64,000 nucleotides of DNA from Paeniglutamicibacter antarcticus. GTDB taxonomy: Bacteria; Actinomycetota; Actinomycetes; Actinomycetales; Micrococcaceae. The DNA lies in assembly GCF_900010755.1 (NCBI RefSeq), contig NZ_CZJT01000103.1, positions 1 through 64,000 of the forward strand, in the 5' to 3' direction. Below, piece by piece: positions 10,184 to 19,679 of this stretch (the stretch's first letter is position 1; every line of letters begins with the position of its first letter). The position numbers and the translations under genes were made by a program. The notes under the pieces are model-generated. The model saw only the letters and a program-made list of their open reading frames with translations. It did not search any database and had not been told where the DNA came from.

Positions 10184-11218
10184 ATGAAACTCACATTTCG
10201 AGGCGGCTTCGTTGCCACTCTGGGAGCACTGACTGCACTGGCACTGGGTGCGGCCATCTTGTCCCTGACGTATGCCATCACACTGGTTTTCGCATCGTTC
10301 TTCATTGCACTGGGCCTCGATCCGCTGGTCCGCAAACTCGAGGGTTGGGGCTTGAGCCGGGTCAAGGCGGTGCTGTGCGTCTTGGCAGGGTTCCTGATCT
10401 TCGCCGCCCTGGTGTTCAGCCTGGTCATACCGCTGTTGGTCACCGAGGGCCACAAATTCTTAGTTTCGCTACCGGCCAACCTGGACCGGATCGAGGAACA
10501 GGTTTGGTTCCTTTCGCTCAATGAACGCTTCGACGGCGCCCTGGTTCCGGGCCTCGCATGGGTCCAGAAAACCATTGCAAACCCCTCGACCTGGCTATTC
10601 GTGGGCAACGGCGCCTTGAAGGTCGGCTTCGGCGTTGCCAACGCGGTGGTCGGAACACTCTTTGTCACGGTGCTGACCATGTACTTCGTCACTTCCCTTG
10701 AACAGATGAAGAACGCCTTCTACTCATTGGTCCCCGCCTCGAAGCGTGCGCGGGTCACCGAAATTTCCGAAGAGATCGCGGCTTCCGTGGGCAGCTACCT
10801 CAGCGGCATGTCGATTTTGGCCGCAATGAATGCAACGTTCACGTTCATCCTGCTGACAATCATGGATGTCCCCTTCGCCGCGGTGCTTGGTGTGCTTGCA
10901 CTTCCCATTACGATGATCCCGCTGGTTGGATCGGTGATCAGCACGGTCATCGTCACGACTGTCTCGCTGATCGCTTCCCCGTACACCGGCCTGGTGGTTG
11001 GGCTGATCATGGTCGCGTACATGCAGATCGAGGCCTATGTTCTCACGCCACGCATTGTTGGAAAGGCAATCCAGATTCCGGGGTCCATGGTGTTGATCGG
11101 TGCAATGGTCGGCGGCACGCTGGCCGGGTTGCTGGGCGCGCTGGTTGCCTGCCCGACAAGTGCTGCCATCCTGTTGATTCTCAATAAAGTTGTCAGGCCG
11201 GCGCAGGCAAAACGCTGA
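10184..11218 (+). CDS. AI-2E family transporter (UPF0118)
   Basis: A 344-residue integral membrane protein of the AI-2E/PerM family with about eight membrane helices. The first hydrophobic pair spans residues 5-50; a central soluble stretch (about 80-140) contains the family's NLDRIEEQVWFLSLNERF region; the C-terminal helices include the conserved PLVGSVISTV and LTPRIVGKAIQIPG segments. Relatives have been linked to autoinducer-2 export, sodium-proton exchange or undefined transport, so the substrate is open. It is divergent from soxR across about 120 bp, but no SoxR box is visible on this side. Confidence 0.85.
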   Translation: MKLTFRGGFVATLGALTALALGAAILSLTYAITLVFASFFIALGLDPLVRKLEGWGLSRVKAVLCVLAGFLIFAALVFSLVIPLLVTEGHKFLVSLPANLDRIEEQVWFLSLNERFDGALVPGLAWVQKTIANPSTWLFVGNGALKVGFGVANAVVGTLFVTVLTMYFVTSLEQMKNAFYSLVPASKRARVTEISEEIAASVGSYLSGMSILAAMNATFTFILLTIMDVPFAAVLGVLALPITMIPLVGSVISTVIVTTVSLIASPYTGLVVGLIMVAYMQIEAYVLTPRIVGKAIQIPGSMVLIGAMVGGTLAGLLGALVACPTSAAILLILNKVVRPAQAKR

Positions 11219-11254
11219 TTTTCCGCGGCGGAACCGAGGGTGATAGCAAAGTAA

Positions 11255-11290
11255 TTGAACAGTGATCAAGACATTTGAACGGTGTTCAAG
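11255..11290. promoter_or_regulatory. Tandem BioQ-like operators upstream of bioYMN
   Basis: Two near-identical sites, TTGAACAGTGATCAAG (11255-11270) and TTGAACGGTGTTCAAG (11275-11290), lie 20 bp apart, two helical turns. The second contains a perfect TTGAAC-N3-GTTCAA palindrome; the first has one half-site mismatch. This resembles the TGAAC-N3-GTT(A/C) operator described for the corynebacterial/mycobacterial TetR repressor BioQ, and the downstream genes are a biotin transporter. No bioQ gene lies in this window. Confidence 0.6.
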
Positions 11291-11356
11291 TATTGTCTAA
11301 GTGGGCGCGAAAAAGCGTAGCCCCAACATCACTCGAGAAGCGTGCAGGGATTGACC

Positions 11357-11980
11357 ATGACAACCACACCGAAAACCGCCGCGGCCACGGGCCACGAACT
11401 TTCGACCCCGCGTGTTGGACCCAGGGACCTGGCGCTGATTGCAGTGTTCGCTGCCTTCATCGCCGTGCTCACGCTGGTTCCTGCAGTTCCTGTTGGCGCA
11501 CTTGGTGTTCCGATCACCCTGCAAACCCTCGGCGTTGCACTCACCGCCTTGGTCCTCGGATCCATCCGCGGCGCATCGGCCGCGGCACTGTACCTGGCCG
11601 TGGGCCTTGCAGGCGTGCCGATCTTTGCAAAGTTCTCCGGTGGCCTGGGCTCGCTGGCGGCACCAAGCGCCGGTTACCTACTCTCCTTCCCGATCGCGGC
11701 ACTTGTCACCGGCGCGCTGGCAACCGTGGTGTTGCGCAAGACCACCAAGCACCGCCTGCTCTGGCTGTGGCTGGCCGCCATGGGAGGTTCCATCCTCGTC
11801 ATACACCCGATGGGAATCCTTGGCATGTCGCTGAACGCGGGAATCGCGCTGCAGCAGGCATTCATCATTGACATGGCCTACTGGCCCGGCGACCTGGTGA
11901 AAAACTTCATCGCGGCAAGCATCGCCCTGAGCGTTTTCAAGGCGTTCCCGAAGATGGCACGCAGGAACTTCGGCGCCTGA
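11357..11980 (+). CDS. bioY: Biotin transporter substrate-binding subunit BioY
   Basis: The biotin-specific S component of an energy-coupling factor (ECF) importer, about 207 residues with six predicted helices. Family signatures include the PITLQTLGVALTALVLG segment after helix 1, the GLAGVPIFAKFSGGLGSLAAPSAGYLLSFP region that forms the biotin site, and the C-terminal WPGDLVKNFIAASIA. ATG 11357 is chosen over 11342 because AGGGA lies 6 nt upstream. It heads bioYMN and is preceded by tandem BioQ-like palindromes, suggesting repression when biotin is plentiful. Confidence 0.93.
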   Translation: MTTTPKTAAATGHELSTPRVGPRDLALIAVFAAFIAVLTLVPAVPVGALGVPITLQTLGVALTALVLGSIRGASAAALYLAVGLAGVPIFAKFSGGLGSLAAPSAGYLLSFPIAALVTGALATVVLRKTTKHRLLWLWLAAMGGSILVIHPMGILGMSLNAGIALQQAFIIDMAYWPGDLVKNFIAASIALSVFKAFPKMARRNFGA

Positions 11981-12053
11981 GCACCCTGGGCCTGCACCTC
12001 AGTCGACGCACCAGTAATTAGAACCACTCGAGCTGCAAGGAATACCGTTAAGC

Positions 12054-12767
12054 GTGATTCGTTTTGAAAATGCCGGGCTATCCGTACCTGCCGATGACCC
12101 GCAGGCCTCCGAACGTGTGGTCTTGGCGCCCTGCACCTTGGCCCTGGGCGAGGCACGCATTGCAGTGATTGGCGCCAATGGGTCAGGCAAATCGACTTTG
12201 CTGCGCATGATCAACGGCCTGGTCCTTCCCTCCACGGGTTCGGTGAACGTTAGGGGCTTCGACACCCGGAGCAAGGCCAAGCTGGTGCGGCAAAACGTTG
12301 GTTTTCTTTTCACCGATCCACTTTCCCAACTGGTGATGCCGATTGTCAGCGAGGATGTTGAGCTCTCACTCAAGGCGAGCATCAAGAACCACGATCTGCG
12401 ACGCGAAGAAGCCCTGCGTGTGCTCGACTCACTGGGGCTCAGGCACTTGGCCCAACGCAGCATTTACGACCTTTCCGGAGGCGAACGCCAACTGGTGGCC
12501 TTGTGCAGCGTGCTCGCGGCCGGACAGAACATCCTTGTCGCGGACGAACCCACCACCCTGCTGGACCTGGCCAACAACGAACTCCTGCAACGCACCATCG
12601 ACGCACTGGAGCAGCAGGTCATTTACGCGACCCACGACCTGGACTTCGCGGCCAGTGCGGACCGTGGATTGCTGGTCAAGGACGGTCGGATCGCCTTTGA
12701 CGGTCCCGCTCCGGCAGCTGTTGAAGAATACCGGCGGCTGGTACGCAGCGGATCGATCAGCGCATGA
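12054..12767 (+). CDS. bioM: ECF biotin transporter ATPase BioM
   Basis: A 237-residue ABC ATPase that powers the BioY importer. Walker A is GANGSGKST (about 38-46), the signature is LSGGERQL, and Walker B is ILVADEPTTLLD, followed by the H-loop in YATHDLD. Length suits the A component of dedicated biotin ECF modules, which use one ATPase. It starts at GTG 73 bp after bioY, with AAGGA rather far (about 13 nt) upstream. Its stop overlaps the bioN start by 4 bp (ATGA), implying translational coupling. Confidence 0.92.
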   Translation: MIRFENAGLSVPADDPQASERVVLAPCTLALGEARIAVIGANGSGKSTLLRMINGLVLPSTGSVNVRGFDTRSKAKLVRQNVGFLFTDPLSQLVMPIVSEDVELSLKASIKNHDLRREEALRVLDSLGLRHLAQRSIYDLSGGERQLVALCSVLAAGQNILVADEPTTLLDLANNELLQRTIDALEQQVIYATHDLDFAASADRGLLVKDGRIAFDGPAPAAVEEYRRLVRSGSISA

Positions 12768-13390
12768 GCGCCTCGCACCGAATGCTGCTGGGGCATTACC
12801 AGCCCGGCAACAGCATCGTCCACCGGGCCCCGCTTTTGGCCAAGTACTTGCTGGTGCTGGCGGTGAGCACCTCGGTATTGCTCTGGCGGATCCCGGCCAT
12901 CGGCCTCGGCGCCTTGTTCCTGAGCCTGCTGCTGTTTGCCGTCGCCGGCAAACGTGTGCTGCGCGCCTGGGCGGCACCACTGCGCCAATTATGGTGGGTG
13001 TTTGCGATTCTTGCCGTGCACCAGTCGCTGATCAACTCCCCCGTTTTTGCACTGACGCTGGTCAGTGGCATGTTCGCCGCTATTCAGTGCGGCAGGCTGG
13101 TGCTACTGACAACCACCCAGGCGGCACTGCTGGCCGGACTCGAAACGGCTGCTACCCCGGTGCGCTTCTTTGGGGGAAATCCGGAAACCATTGCCTTGGC
13201 CGTCGCATTGATGCTGCGCAGCATCCCGGCCATTGCCACGTCAGTGCAGGGGCTCTCGGATGCAGCCAAGGCACGCGGTGTGGCCCGGAACCCAGCGGTG
13301 CTTGCTGCCCCGCTGGTCATCAACACTGTCGCCTACGCCCAGCGCACCGCCGATGCCTTGGCTGCCCGCGGCATCATGGACCGCAACTAA
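12764..13390 (+). CDS. bioN: ECF biotin transporter transmembrane subunit BioN (EcfT)
   Basis: A 208-residue EcfT-type membrane subunit coupling BioM to BioY. Four to five hydrophobic helices are visible, plus the two Ala-Arg-Gly coupling motifs of T components (AAKARGV about 167 and LAARGI near the C-terminus) that contact the ATPase. The 4-bp overlap with bioM and the YMN gene set identify it as the T component of a biotin-specific module. Confidence 0.92.
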   Translation: MSASHRMLLGHYQPGNSIVHRAPLLAKYLLVLAVSTSVLLWRIPAIGLGALFLSLLLFAVAGKRVLRAWAAPLRQLWWVFAILAVHQSLINSPVFALTLVSGMFAAIQCGRLVLLTTTQAALLAGLETAATPVRFFGGNPETIALAVALMLRSIPAIATSVQGLSDAAKARGVARNPAVLAAPLVINTVAYAQRTADALAARGIMDRN

Positions 13391-13475
13391 GTCCCCACAG
13401 CCGCCAAGCGCCACAAACGCAAAGTCATCGGATTGTGCTGTTCCGCCGGCAAGAACGCCACGTAATGTATTGACC

Positions 13476-14390
13476 ATGAGTTTCAATGACGATGCACGGC
13501 TCGACCCAAACCGAGTCAAGGATTCACGGGGGCGCTCCCGCACCACCAAGGTTGCCGCCGGCGGAGGCGGCATCCTGGTGGTGTTGCTTGCCGCCATCTT
13601 CGGGTTCAATCCGGAGATACTCTCCGGCCTTGGAATCGGCAACGCCCCGGCCACCGAGCAAACCGGCTCAGCAGCTGGCGGCCCGAGCATCGCCGAGTGC
13701 AAGACCGGCGCCGATGCCAACAACAGGCCCGACTGCCGCATCTTGGCGACCACGCAGTCACTTGACAGCTTCTGGCTCTCATACCTGCCCCAGTACAACG
13801 TGAAGATCGCCAAGCCCGGCGTCGAGATCTTCGCAAGCCAGGTCAATACCGCTTGCGGCCCGGCGACCAGCGCCATGGGGCCGTTCTACTGCCCGGGCGA
13901 CCGGGTCGCCTACTTCGACACCGGGTTCTTTGCCGACCTACGTACCGACTTCGGTGCCGACGGCGGCGCGTTGGCCGAGGAGTACGTCGTGGCCCACGAA
14001 TACGGGCACCATATCCAAAACACTCTTGGAACCCTGGCGGCCTCGCAAAAGGGCGGCACCGGGGCGAACTCCGGGTCGGTTCGCGTGGAGTTGCAGGCCG
14101 ACTGTTATGCAGGCCTCTGGGCCGCGTACGCTTCCCAGACCAAGGACGCCAACGGCAATACCTTCATGAAGCCGCTGACCCAGAAGGACCTGCGCTCGGC
14201 GCTCTCGGCCGCAGCGGCAGTGGGCGATGACAGGATCCAGCAGGCAGCCACGGGCCGGGTGAACCCGGAAGGCTGGACCCATGGCTCGGCGGCCCAGCGT
14301 GAGGCCTGGTTCCTTCAGGGTTATGCGACCGGGGACATCCTGAAATGCGACGCGCTTTCGGCGAAAGACCTCAACAAGCCAAACGCCTGA
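13476..14390 (+). CDS. Neutral zinc metallopeptidase (YpfJ family)
   Basis: A 304-residue predicted membrane-anchored metalloprotease of the YpfJ/zinicin family. It starts MSFNDDARLDPNRVKDSRG, has one membrane helix (about 30-48), then an extracytoplasmic peptidase domain with the zinc motif HEYGHHIQ (HEXXH) near residue 175 and a downstream ELQADCYAGLW segment that supplies the third ligand and helps fold the site. The open frame reaches back to 13233 but that part overlaps bioN; ATG 13476 matches the family start. Substrate unknown. It is followed by a strong hairpin and converges on the suf operon. Confidence 0.88.
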   Translation: MSFNDDARLDPNRVKDSRGRSRTTKVAAGGGGILVVLLAAIFGFNPEILSGLGIGNAPATEQTGSAAGGPSIAECKTGADANNRPDCRILATTQSLDSFWLSYLPQYNVKIAKPGVEIFASQVNTACGPATSAMGPFYCPGDRVAYFDTGFFADLRTDFGADGGALAEEYVVAHEYGHHIQNTLGTLAASQKGGTGANSGSVRVELQADCYAGLWAAYASQTKDANGNTFMKPLTQKDLRSALSAAAAVGDDRIQQAATGRVNPEGWTHGSAAQREAWFLQGYATGDILKCDALSAKDLNKPNA

Positions 14391-14429
14391 GATCGCCCCG
14401 CGGCGCGCTGGGTAGTGCAGGTTAAATGC

Positions 14430-14480
14430 TTGAGGCGAGGCACTCCCATCCCCCTTAGGGGGGTGGGCGCCTCGCCTCAA
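14430..14480. terminator. Long hairpin between ypfJ-like gene and suf operon
   Basis: TTGAGGCGAGGC (14430-14441) pairs with GCCTCGCCTCAA (14469-14480), and the C-run inside pairs with the G-run around a short loop, giving a stem over 20 bp with minor defects. No U-tract. It probably ends transcription from both convergent units. Confidence 0.65.
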
Positions 14481-14499
14481 ACGAGTTTCAAGCCATCGA

Positions 14500-14844
14500 C
14501 TAGATATTGAACCCGAGGGCCCGCATCTGGTCACGGCCGTCATCGGTGATCCGCTCCGGACCCCATGGCGGCATCCAGACCCAATTCAGTCGGTAGGCAT
14601 CGACAACCGACTCCAGTGCCGAGGAAACCTGCTCCTCGATGACGTCTGTCAACGGGCAAGCAGCGGTCGTGAGGGTCATATCGATCAGCAGTGCGCCGTC
14701 GTCTGCGTACTTCAGCCCGTACAGCAGGCCGAGGTCAACAATATTGACACCCAGTTCCGGGTCGATAACGTCCTTCAACGCCTCTTCGACGTCTTCCAGA
14801 TCCGTGTGAGCCGACCCGCTGGCCGTTTCATTGGATACGCTCAT
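14500..14844 (-). CDS. sufT: DUF59/MIP18-family metal-sulfur cluster assembly factor (SufT-like)
   Basis: A 114-residue DUF59 protein that helps mature or deliver Fe-S clusters. The family core is clear: VEEALKDVIDPELGVNIVDLGL near the N-terminus, then MTLTTAACPLTDVIEEQV, which holds the conserved reactive cysteine, and the VWMPPWGPERITDDGRDQMRALGF C-terminus. It is the last gene of the suf operon, starting 2 nt after the sufC stop, so it acts with SufBCD. Confidence 0.9.
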   Translation of the reverse strand: MSVSNETASGSAHTDLEDVEEALKDVIDPELGVNIVDLGLLYGLKYADDGALLIDMTLTTAACPLTDVIEEQVSSALESVVDAYRLNWVWMPPWGPERITDDGRDQMRALGFNI

Positions 14845-14846
14845 GG

Positions 14847-15605
14847 CTAGGCCGGAACGTTCAGGAAGCGGTCGTAACCCTCTTCTTCAAGGCGGTCTGC
14901 CAATTCGGCGCCACCCTGTTCGGCGATCTTGCCATCAACGAACACGTGCACGAAGTCCGGCTTGATGTAGCGCAGGATGCGGGTGTAGTGGGTGATGAGC
15001 AAGGTGCCCATGTCGTTGTCGTCCTGCGCGCGGTTGACGCCCTCGGAAACGACCTTCAGTGCGTCAACGTCGAGGCCCGAGTCGGTCTCGTCGAGGATGG
15101 CGAACTTCGGCTTGAAGAGTTCGAGCTGAAGGATTTCAACACGCTTCTTCTCGCCGCCGGAGAAGCCCTCGTTGACGTTACGGGATGCGAATTCCGGATC
15201 GATCTTCAAGGCGGCCATGGCTGCCTTGACGTCCTTGGTCCAGGTACGCAGCTTCGGGGCTTCGCCGTCGATTGCGGTCTTGGCGGTGCGCAGGAAGTTG
15301 GTCATCGAAACGCCGGGAACCTCTACCGGGTACTGCATGGCCAGGAACAGGCCGGCGCGTGCGCGCTCGTCCACGCTCATCTCCAGGACGTCGTCGCCGT
15401 CCAGGGTGATCGAGCCGGAGGTCACGGTGTATCGCGGGTGACCGGCGATGGTCGACGCGAGGGTCGACTTGCCCGAACCGTTGGGGCCCATGATTGCGTG
15501 GGTTTCACCGGTCTTGATGGTCAGCGAAACGCCCTTGAGGATTTCTTTTTCGCCCTGCTCGGTCTCGATGGAGACGTGCAGGTCTTTGATTTCCAGAGTA
15601 GACAT
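14847..15605 (-). CDS. sufC: Fe-S cluster assembly ATPase SufC
   Basis: A 252-residue ABC-type ATPase that binds SufB and SufD and drives scaffold rearrangement during Fe-S assembly. Walker A is GPNGSGKST (about 39-47), the signature is FSGGEKKR, and Walker B is FAILDETDSGLD, all typical of SufC (EKK variant of LSGGE). It lies between sufD (73 bp upstream) and the DUF59 gene in one transcription unit. Confidence 0.95.
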   Translation of the reverse strand: MSTLEIKDLHVSIETEQGEKEILKGVSLTIKTGETHAIMGPNGSGKSTLASTIAGHPRYTVTSGSITLDGDDVLEMSVDERARAGLFLAMQYPVEVPGVSMTNFLRTAKTAIDGEAPKLRTWTKDVKAAMAALKIDPEFASRNVNEGFSGGEKKRVEILQLELFKPKFAILDETDSGLDVDALKVVSEGVNRAQDDNDMGTLLITHYTRILRYIKPDFVHVFVDGKIAEQGGAELADRLEEEGYDRFLNVPA

Positions 15606-15678
15606 ACGTAAGTCCGTTCTCTTTCTTTGATGCCAAAACGTGTCGGCTAAAATTTGCTGTCGGTGATTCGCGCGTGGA

Positions 15679-16956
15679 CTAGTTGTCCGTGGCGGCGAGC
15701 TCGCGCTCGATGGTCTCGGTCAGACGCTCTTCGATTTCCGGAACTTGGATCTGCTGAACGATTTCGTTCAGGAAGCCACGTACCACCAGGCGGCGTGCGG
15801 TCTTCTCGTCAATGCCACGACTCATCAGGTAGAAGAGGTGGTTGTCGTCGAAACGGCCGGTGGTCGACGCGTGGCCTGCACCGTCAATGAGACCGGTTTC
15901 GATTTCCAGGTTCGGAACCGAGTCGGCGCGGGCGCCTTCGGTCAACACCAGGTTGCGGTTGGCCTCGTACGAGTTGGTGCCGCGCGCTTCCTTGCGGATC
16001 AAGACGTCACCCACCCAGACGGTGTGTGCATCCTTGCCCTGCAACGCGCCCTTGTACAGCACGTTTGAGGTGCAGTTCGGGGTTGCGTGGTCAACGAACA
16101 GGCGGTGTTCAAGGTGCTGACCGGCATCTGCAAAGTAGAGGCCGAAGAGTTCGACTTCTCCGCCCTCCCCATCGAAGCGTGCCGAAGGGGTCATGCGAAC
16201 CATGTCGCCACCGTAGGTCACGGTGATGTGCTTCAGGTGCGCGTCTTTGCCGATCTTGGCCAGCTGGGCCGAGGCGTGAATGGCGTCGTCTTCCCAGGCC
16301 TGCAGGGAGATAACCGTCAGCTTGGCGCCTTCGCGGACATCGATTTCGATGTTCTGTGCCACCACAGCGGAACCCACGTGGTCAATGACCACGACGGATT
16401 CCGAGTGTGCTTCGGCGATGACCACCAGGTGGCTTGCGGCAGCTTCGGCGGAGGTACCGGTGAAGGTCAAGGTGACCTGTTCGCCGGCGGTGCCCGAAGG
16501 AATCGTCAGCACCTTGGCCTCGGCAGCATTTGCCCAGGCGTTGGCGGAGAGACGGTCCTCCGGGATACCTGCCGAGCCGACGCGTGCGTCGGTCATGGCA
16601 ACGGTTTCCAGGGTTACGGCCTCGGCACCGGCGATGGTCAGTGCCGGCGCTACACCGGAAAGCACGTTCTTGTGCAAGCCGCCCATGCGCTTGAGCGGGG
16701 TGAAGCGGAAGTCCTCTTCACGACCGGTCAGCACCGGGAAGTCCTCGAGCTTGTAGCTGGTCATTCGACCTGCACGCGAGGAATCCGGCACGCCGGCACC
16801 AGCACCGTGGCTGTGGGCCTTGGACGCGGCGCCGCCAAGCGTGGCTGCTGCTTCGTTCAGTGGCGAAAGGTTTTCGCCCTCCTCGGTGAACCCCGAAATG
16901 CTGGGTGCGCCGATCCGGGCCTTTTCGCCCGATACGTGAGTTGCGGTATCAGTCAT
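15679..16956 (-). CDS. sufD: Fe-S cluster assembly protein SufD
   Basis: A 425-residue SufD subunit of the SufBC2D scaffold. The C-terminal SufBD beta-helix core is evident (DHATPNCTSNVLYKGALQGK, GARADSVPNLEIET, and the late H-containing segment [22 protein letters not shown]). The N-terminus (about 1-60) is variable and polar. It starts 2 nt after the sufB stop, so translation is probably coupled. Partner: SufB, with SufC docking on both. Confidence 0.95.
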   Translation of the reverse strand: MTDTATHVSGEKARIGAPSISGFTEEGENLSPLNEAAATLGGAASKAHSHGAGAGVPDSSRAGRMTSYKLEDFPVLTGREEDFRFTPLKRMGGLHKNVLSGVAPALTIAGAEAVTLETVAMTDARVGSAGIPEDRLSANAWANAAEAKVLTIPSGTAGEQVTLTFTGTSAEAAASHLVVIAEAHSESVVVIDHVGSAVVAQNIEIDVREGAKLTVISLQAWEDDAIHASAQLAKIGKDAHLKHITVTYGGDMVRMTPSARFDGEGGEVELFGLYFADAGQHLEHRLFVDHATPNCTSNVLYKGALQGKDAHTVWVGDVLIRKEARGTNSYEANRNLVLTEGARADSVPNLEIETGLIDGAGHASTTGRFDDNHLFYLMSRGIDEKTARRLVVRGFLNEIVQQIQVPEIEERLTETIERELAATDN

Positions 16957-16958
16957 AA

Positions 16959-18419
16959 TTAACCGACGGACCCTTCCATCTGCAGTTCAATGAGGCGGTT
17001 CAATTCCATGGCGTACTCCATCGGGAGTTCGCGGGCAATCGGTTCGACGAAGCCGCGGACGATCATGCCCATGGCTTCCTCTTCGGTCATGCCGCGGCTC
17101 ATCAGGTAGAAGAGCTGCTCTTCGGATACGCGCGAGACGGTTGCCTCGTGGCCCATGGTCACGTCGTCCTCGCGGACGTCGATGTACGGGTAGGTGTCCG
17201 AACGCGAGATCTGGTCAACCAGCAACGCGTCGCACTCTACCGAGTTGCGAGCGCCATGGGCGCCTTCGCGCACCTGGACCAGGCCGCGGTACGAAGCGCG
17301 GCCGCCGTTGCGGGCCACCGACTTCGAAACGATCTTCGAGGAGGTGTTCGGTGCGATGTGCACCATCTTGGATCCGGTGTCCTGGTGCTGGCCTTCGCCG
17401 GCGAAGGCGATGGACAGGGTCTCGCCCTTGGCGTATTCGCCGACCAGGTAAACAGCCGGGTACTTCATGGTGACCTTGGAACCGATGTTGCCATCGACCC
17501 ATTCCATGGTTGCGCCCTCTTCACAGACGGCACGCTTGGTCACCAGGTTGTACACGTTGGTCGACCAGTTCTGGATCGTGGTGTAACGGACGCGGGCGCC
17601 CTTCTTCACGATGATTTCCACAACTGCCGAGTGCAGCGAATCCGAGGTGTAGATCGGTGCGGTGCAACCCTCGATGTAGTGAACGTACGAATCCTCATCG
17701 GCGATGATCAGGGTGCGTTCAAACTGGCCCATGTTTTCCGTGTTGATACGGAAGTATGCCTGCAGCGGGATTTCCACGTGGACGCCCTTGGGGACGTACA
17801 CGAAGGATCCGCCGGACCAGGTCGCGGTGTTCAGCGAGGCGAACTTGTTGTCGCCCACCGGAATGATGGTGCCGAAGTATTCCTTGAAGATGTCTTCGTG
17901 TTCCTTCAACGCGGTATCCGTGTCGAGGAAGATCACACCCTGCTTTTCAAGGTCTTCACGCAGCTGGTGGTAGACAACCTCGGACTCGTACTGGGCAGCG
18001 ACGCCGGAAACCAGGCGCTGCTTTTCGGCTTCGGGGATACCGAGCTTGTCGTACGTGTTCTTGATGTCCTCGGGCAGGTCTTCCCAGCTGGTCGCCTGCT
18101 TCTCGGTGGAACGCACAAAGTACTTGATGTTATCGAAGTCAATGCCGGAGAGGTCAGCACCCCAGGTAGGCATGGGCTTGCGATCGAAGTACTTCAGGCC
18201 CTTGAGGCGCATGTCCAGCATCCACTGGGGCTCGCTCTTGAGCTCTGAAATGTTGCGAACGACTTCTTCGTTGACGCCGCGTCGTGCATTTGCACCCGCG
18301 TCGTTCTTGTCGCTCCACCCATATTCGTAATTACCGATTCCGTGGAGTTCGGGATTCTTCTCCAGGATCTCGGTAATCACGCCGGGGTCTGCGGACTCCT
18401 GTGCAATCTGATCCGTCAT
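16959..18419 (-). CDS. sufB: Fe-S cluster assembly protein SufB
   Basis: A 486-residue SufB scaffold subunit on which the nascent Fe-S cluster is built. Characteristic segments include the N-terminal [39 protein letters not shown], the cluster/persulfide region [20 protein letters not shown] and [20 protein letters not shown], and the C-terminal [24 protein letters not shown] stretch. Length is normal. The start overlaps the sufR stop by 4 bp (ATGA). The sulfur donor genes sufS and sufU do not follow in this operon. Confidence 0.97.
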   Translation of the reverse strand: MTDQIAQESADPGVITEILEKNPELHGIGNYEYGWSDKNDAGANARRGVNEEVVRNISELKSEPQWMLDMRLKGLKYFDRKPMPTWGADLSGIDFDNIKYFVRSTEKQATSWEDLPEDIKNTYDKLGIPEAEKQRLVSGVAAQYESEVVYHQLREDLEKQGVIFLDTDTALKEHEDIFKEYFGTIIPVGDNKFASLNTATWSGGSFVYVPKGVHVEIPLQAYFRINTENMGQFERTLIIADEDSYVHYIEGCTAPIYTSDSLHSAVVEIIVKKGARVRYTTIQNWSTNVYNLVTKRAVCEEGATMEWVDGNIGSKVTMKYPAVYLVGEYAKGETLSIAFAGEGQHQDTGSKMVHIAPNTSSKIVSKSVARNGGRASYRGLVQVREGAHGARNSVECDALLVDQISRSDTYPYIDVREDDVTMGHEATVSRVSEEQLFYLMSRGMTEEEAMGMIVRGFVEPIARELPMEYAMELNRLIELQMEGSVG

Positions 18420-19201
18420 CGCGGCCTCTCCTGCTTCGTGATCTTGATTCGAGTTCTCTTCTCAGCACGCTGAGGAGTTTGGTTCCGGCCCACGGGAATG
18501 TGGGTCGTACACACATGCCCGCCACTGGCAAGTGTCGAGAGCCTTCGCACATCGACACCCAGTAGGCGGGAAAAAGCCTGGGTTTCCATCTCGCAAAAGA
18601 CTGGAAATTCCCTGGCCAAATCTTGGATGGGGCAGTGCCCCTGGCACAGCTGGACACTGAGCATGGTGGCGGTCGGCGAGTTTGCGCCGACCTTCCGGGT
18701 CGAAGCGACAAAGCCTTCGCCATTGAGTGCCTCGCTCAGCGCTTCGGCACGATCTTCGAGCCCTTCAATGTCTGCAACCACAGGCCGGAATCGGCGTTCC
18801 ATGGCGGCAAAGCGGCGGGCTGCGAATGCTTCGATGGCCGCCGGGCCGGCTGCGCGGCCCAATTCGGTCAACGCATCGGTGGCGATGTCAAGGTAGTCGT
18901 TGCCCATCTCGGATTGGCCGCGGTGCGAGAGCACATAACGGCGTGAGGGGCGGCCAGCACCGGTGCGCTGGTTGGCCACGAGTTTGACCTCGACCAACCC
19001 GTCCTTGGACAGGGCATCGAGGTGGCGGCGGACTGCGGCAGGTGTGAACCCAAGACGCTCGCCCAATTCGGCGGCGCTGACCGGGCCGTCTTCAAGAACT
19101 GCATAGAGGACTCGGTCACGGGTGCGTTCTTCGGCTTCCCCTGACGCGGGAATGGTGCGCACCGGTTCGTCGACCGGCGCAAGCTTATTCGATGAATACA
19201 C
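18416..19201 (-). CDS. sufR: SufR-like Fe-S-sensing repressor of the suf operon
   Basis: A DeoR/ArsR-type winged-helix regulator. HTH ([38 protein letters not shown]) and wing ([10 protein letters not shown]) are near the N-terminus. The C-terminal part holds [18 protein letters not shown], the cysteine set of SufR proteins that binds a [4Fe-4S] cluster and couples suf expression to cluster supply. The frame stays open to 19366, but residues before the GTG at 19199-19201 look non-coding; a second GTG at 19160-19162 is also possible, so the N-terminus is uncertain. It heads the operon (4-bp overlap with sufB), consistent with autoregulation. Confidence 0.9.
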   Translation of the reverse strand: MYSSNKLAPVDEPVRTIPASGEAEERTRDRVLYAVLEDGPVSAAELGERLGFTPAAVRRHLDALSKDGLVEVKLVANQRTGAGRPSRRYVLSHRGQSEMGNDYLDIATDALTELGRAAGPAAIEAFAARRFAAMERRFRPVVADIEGLEDRAEALSEALNGEGFVASTRKVGANSPTATMLSVQLCQGHCPIQDLAREFPVFCEMETQAFSRLLGVDVRRLSTLASGGHVCTTHIPVGRNQTPQRAEKRTRIKITKQERPR

Positions 19202-19679
19202 AACACAAGCATGCGCTAATACAGCACGCCAGTCTAGTAAGGCACCGCTTACTTCGCGGCCGGTGGAATGCGGCGCACAACCCGAACACCGGAGGAACCC
19301 CCAACTCGAACGCGGTGCGGATTGCGCGGACGTGTCCGATGGCTTCACCATCGCCGGAAACGCCATCCTATTGATCCGCAGGATCGACCCTTTCCCGCAG
19401 CAAGTCAGGCCGAGGAATCCCTCACTGCCGTATAGGGTTTTTCAGGCGCCACCAGCATAGGACGGCGGCCTGCACTGACGATTCTGCTGGCATTTACGCC
19501 TCTTCTCACCGCACGCTTAACGACTGCGAGCACCAGAGTCTTCCTCAATGGCCATTTCAGGATTCGATTGTTGCCTGACGGCCCAAGCCCCGAAGGCACC
19601 GCAGGGTCCAGGAGCCCTCGGATGCGACGTGCAACACAGTCGAAGGGCGGGCAACTTCTACCTGACATAGAATAACCGG
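19202..19679. other. Gene-free divergent promoter region between sufR and the ABC exporter
   Basis: About 480 bp with no convincing gene on either strand; the longer open frames lack ribosome sites and recognisable protein. It should contain the suf operon promoter (minus strand) and the exporter promoter (plus strand). A TAGAAT box at 19668-19673 is the only promoter element I can point to. Confidence 0.5.
19668..19673 (+). promoter_or_regulatory. Candidate -10 box giving a leaderless ABC exporter transcript
   Basis: TAGAAT ends 6 nt before the GTG start codon at 19680. No ribosome binding site precedes that codon, so transcription may begin at or next to it, giving a leaderless mRNA. No clear -35 element. 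Confidence 0.35.
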
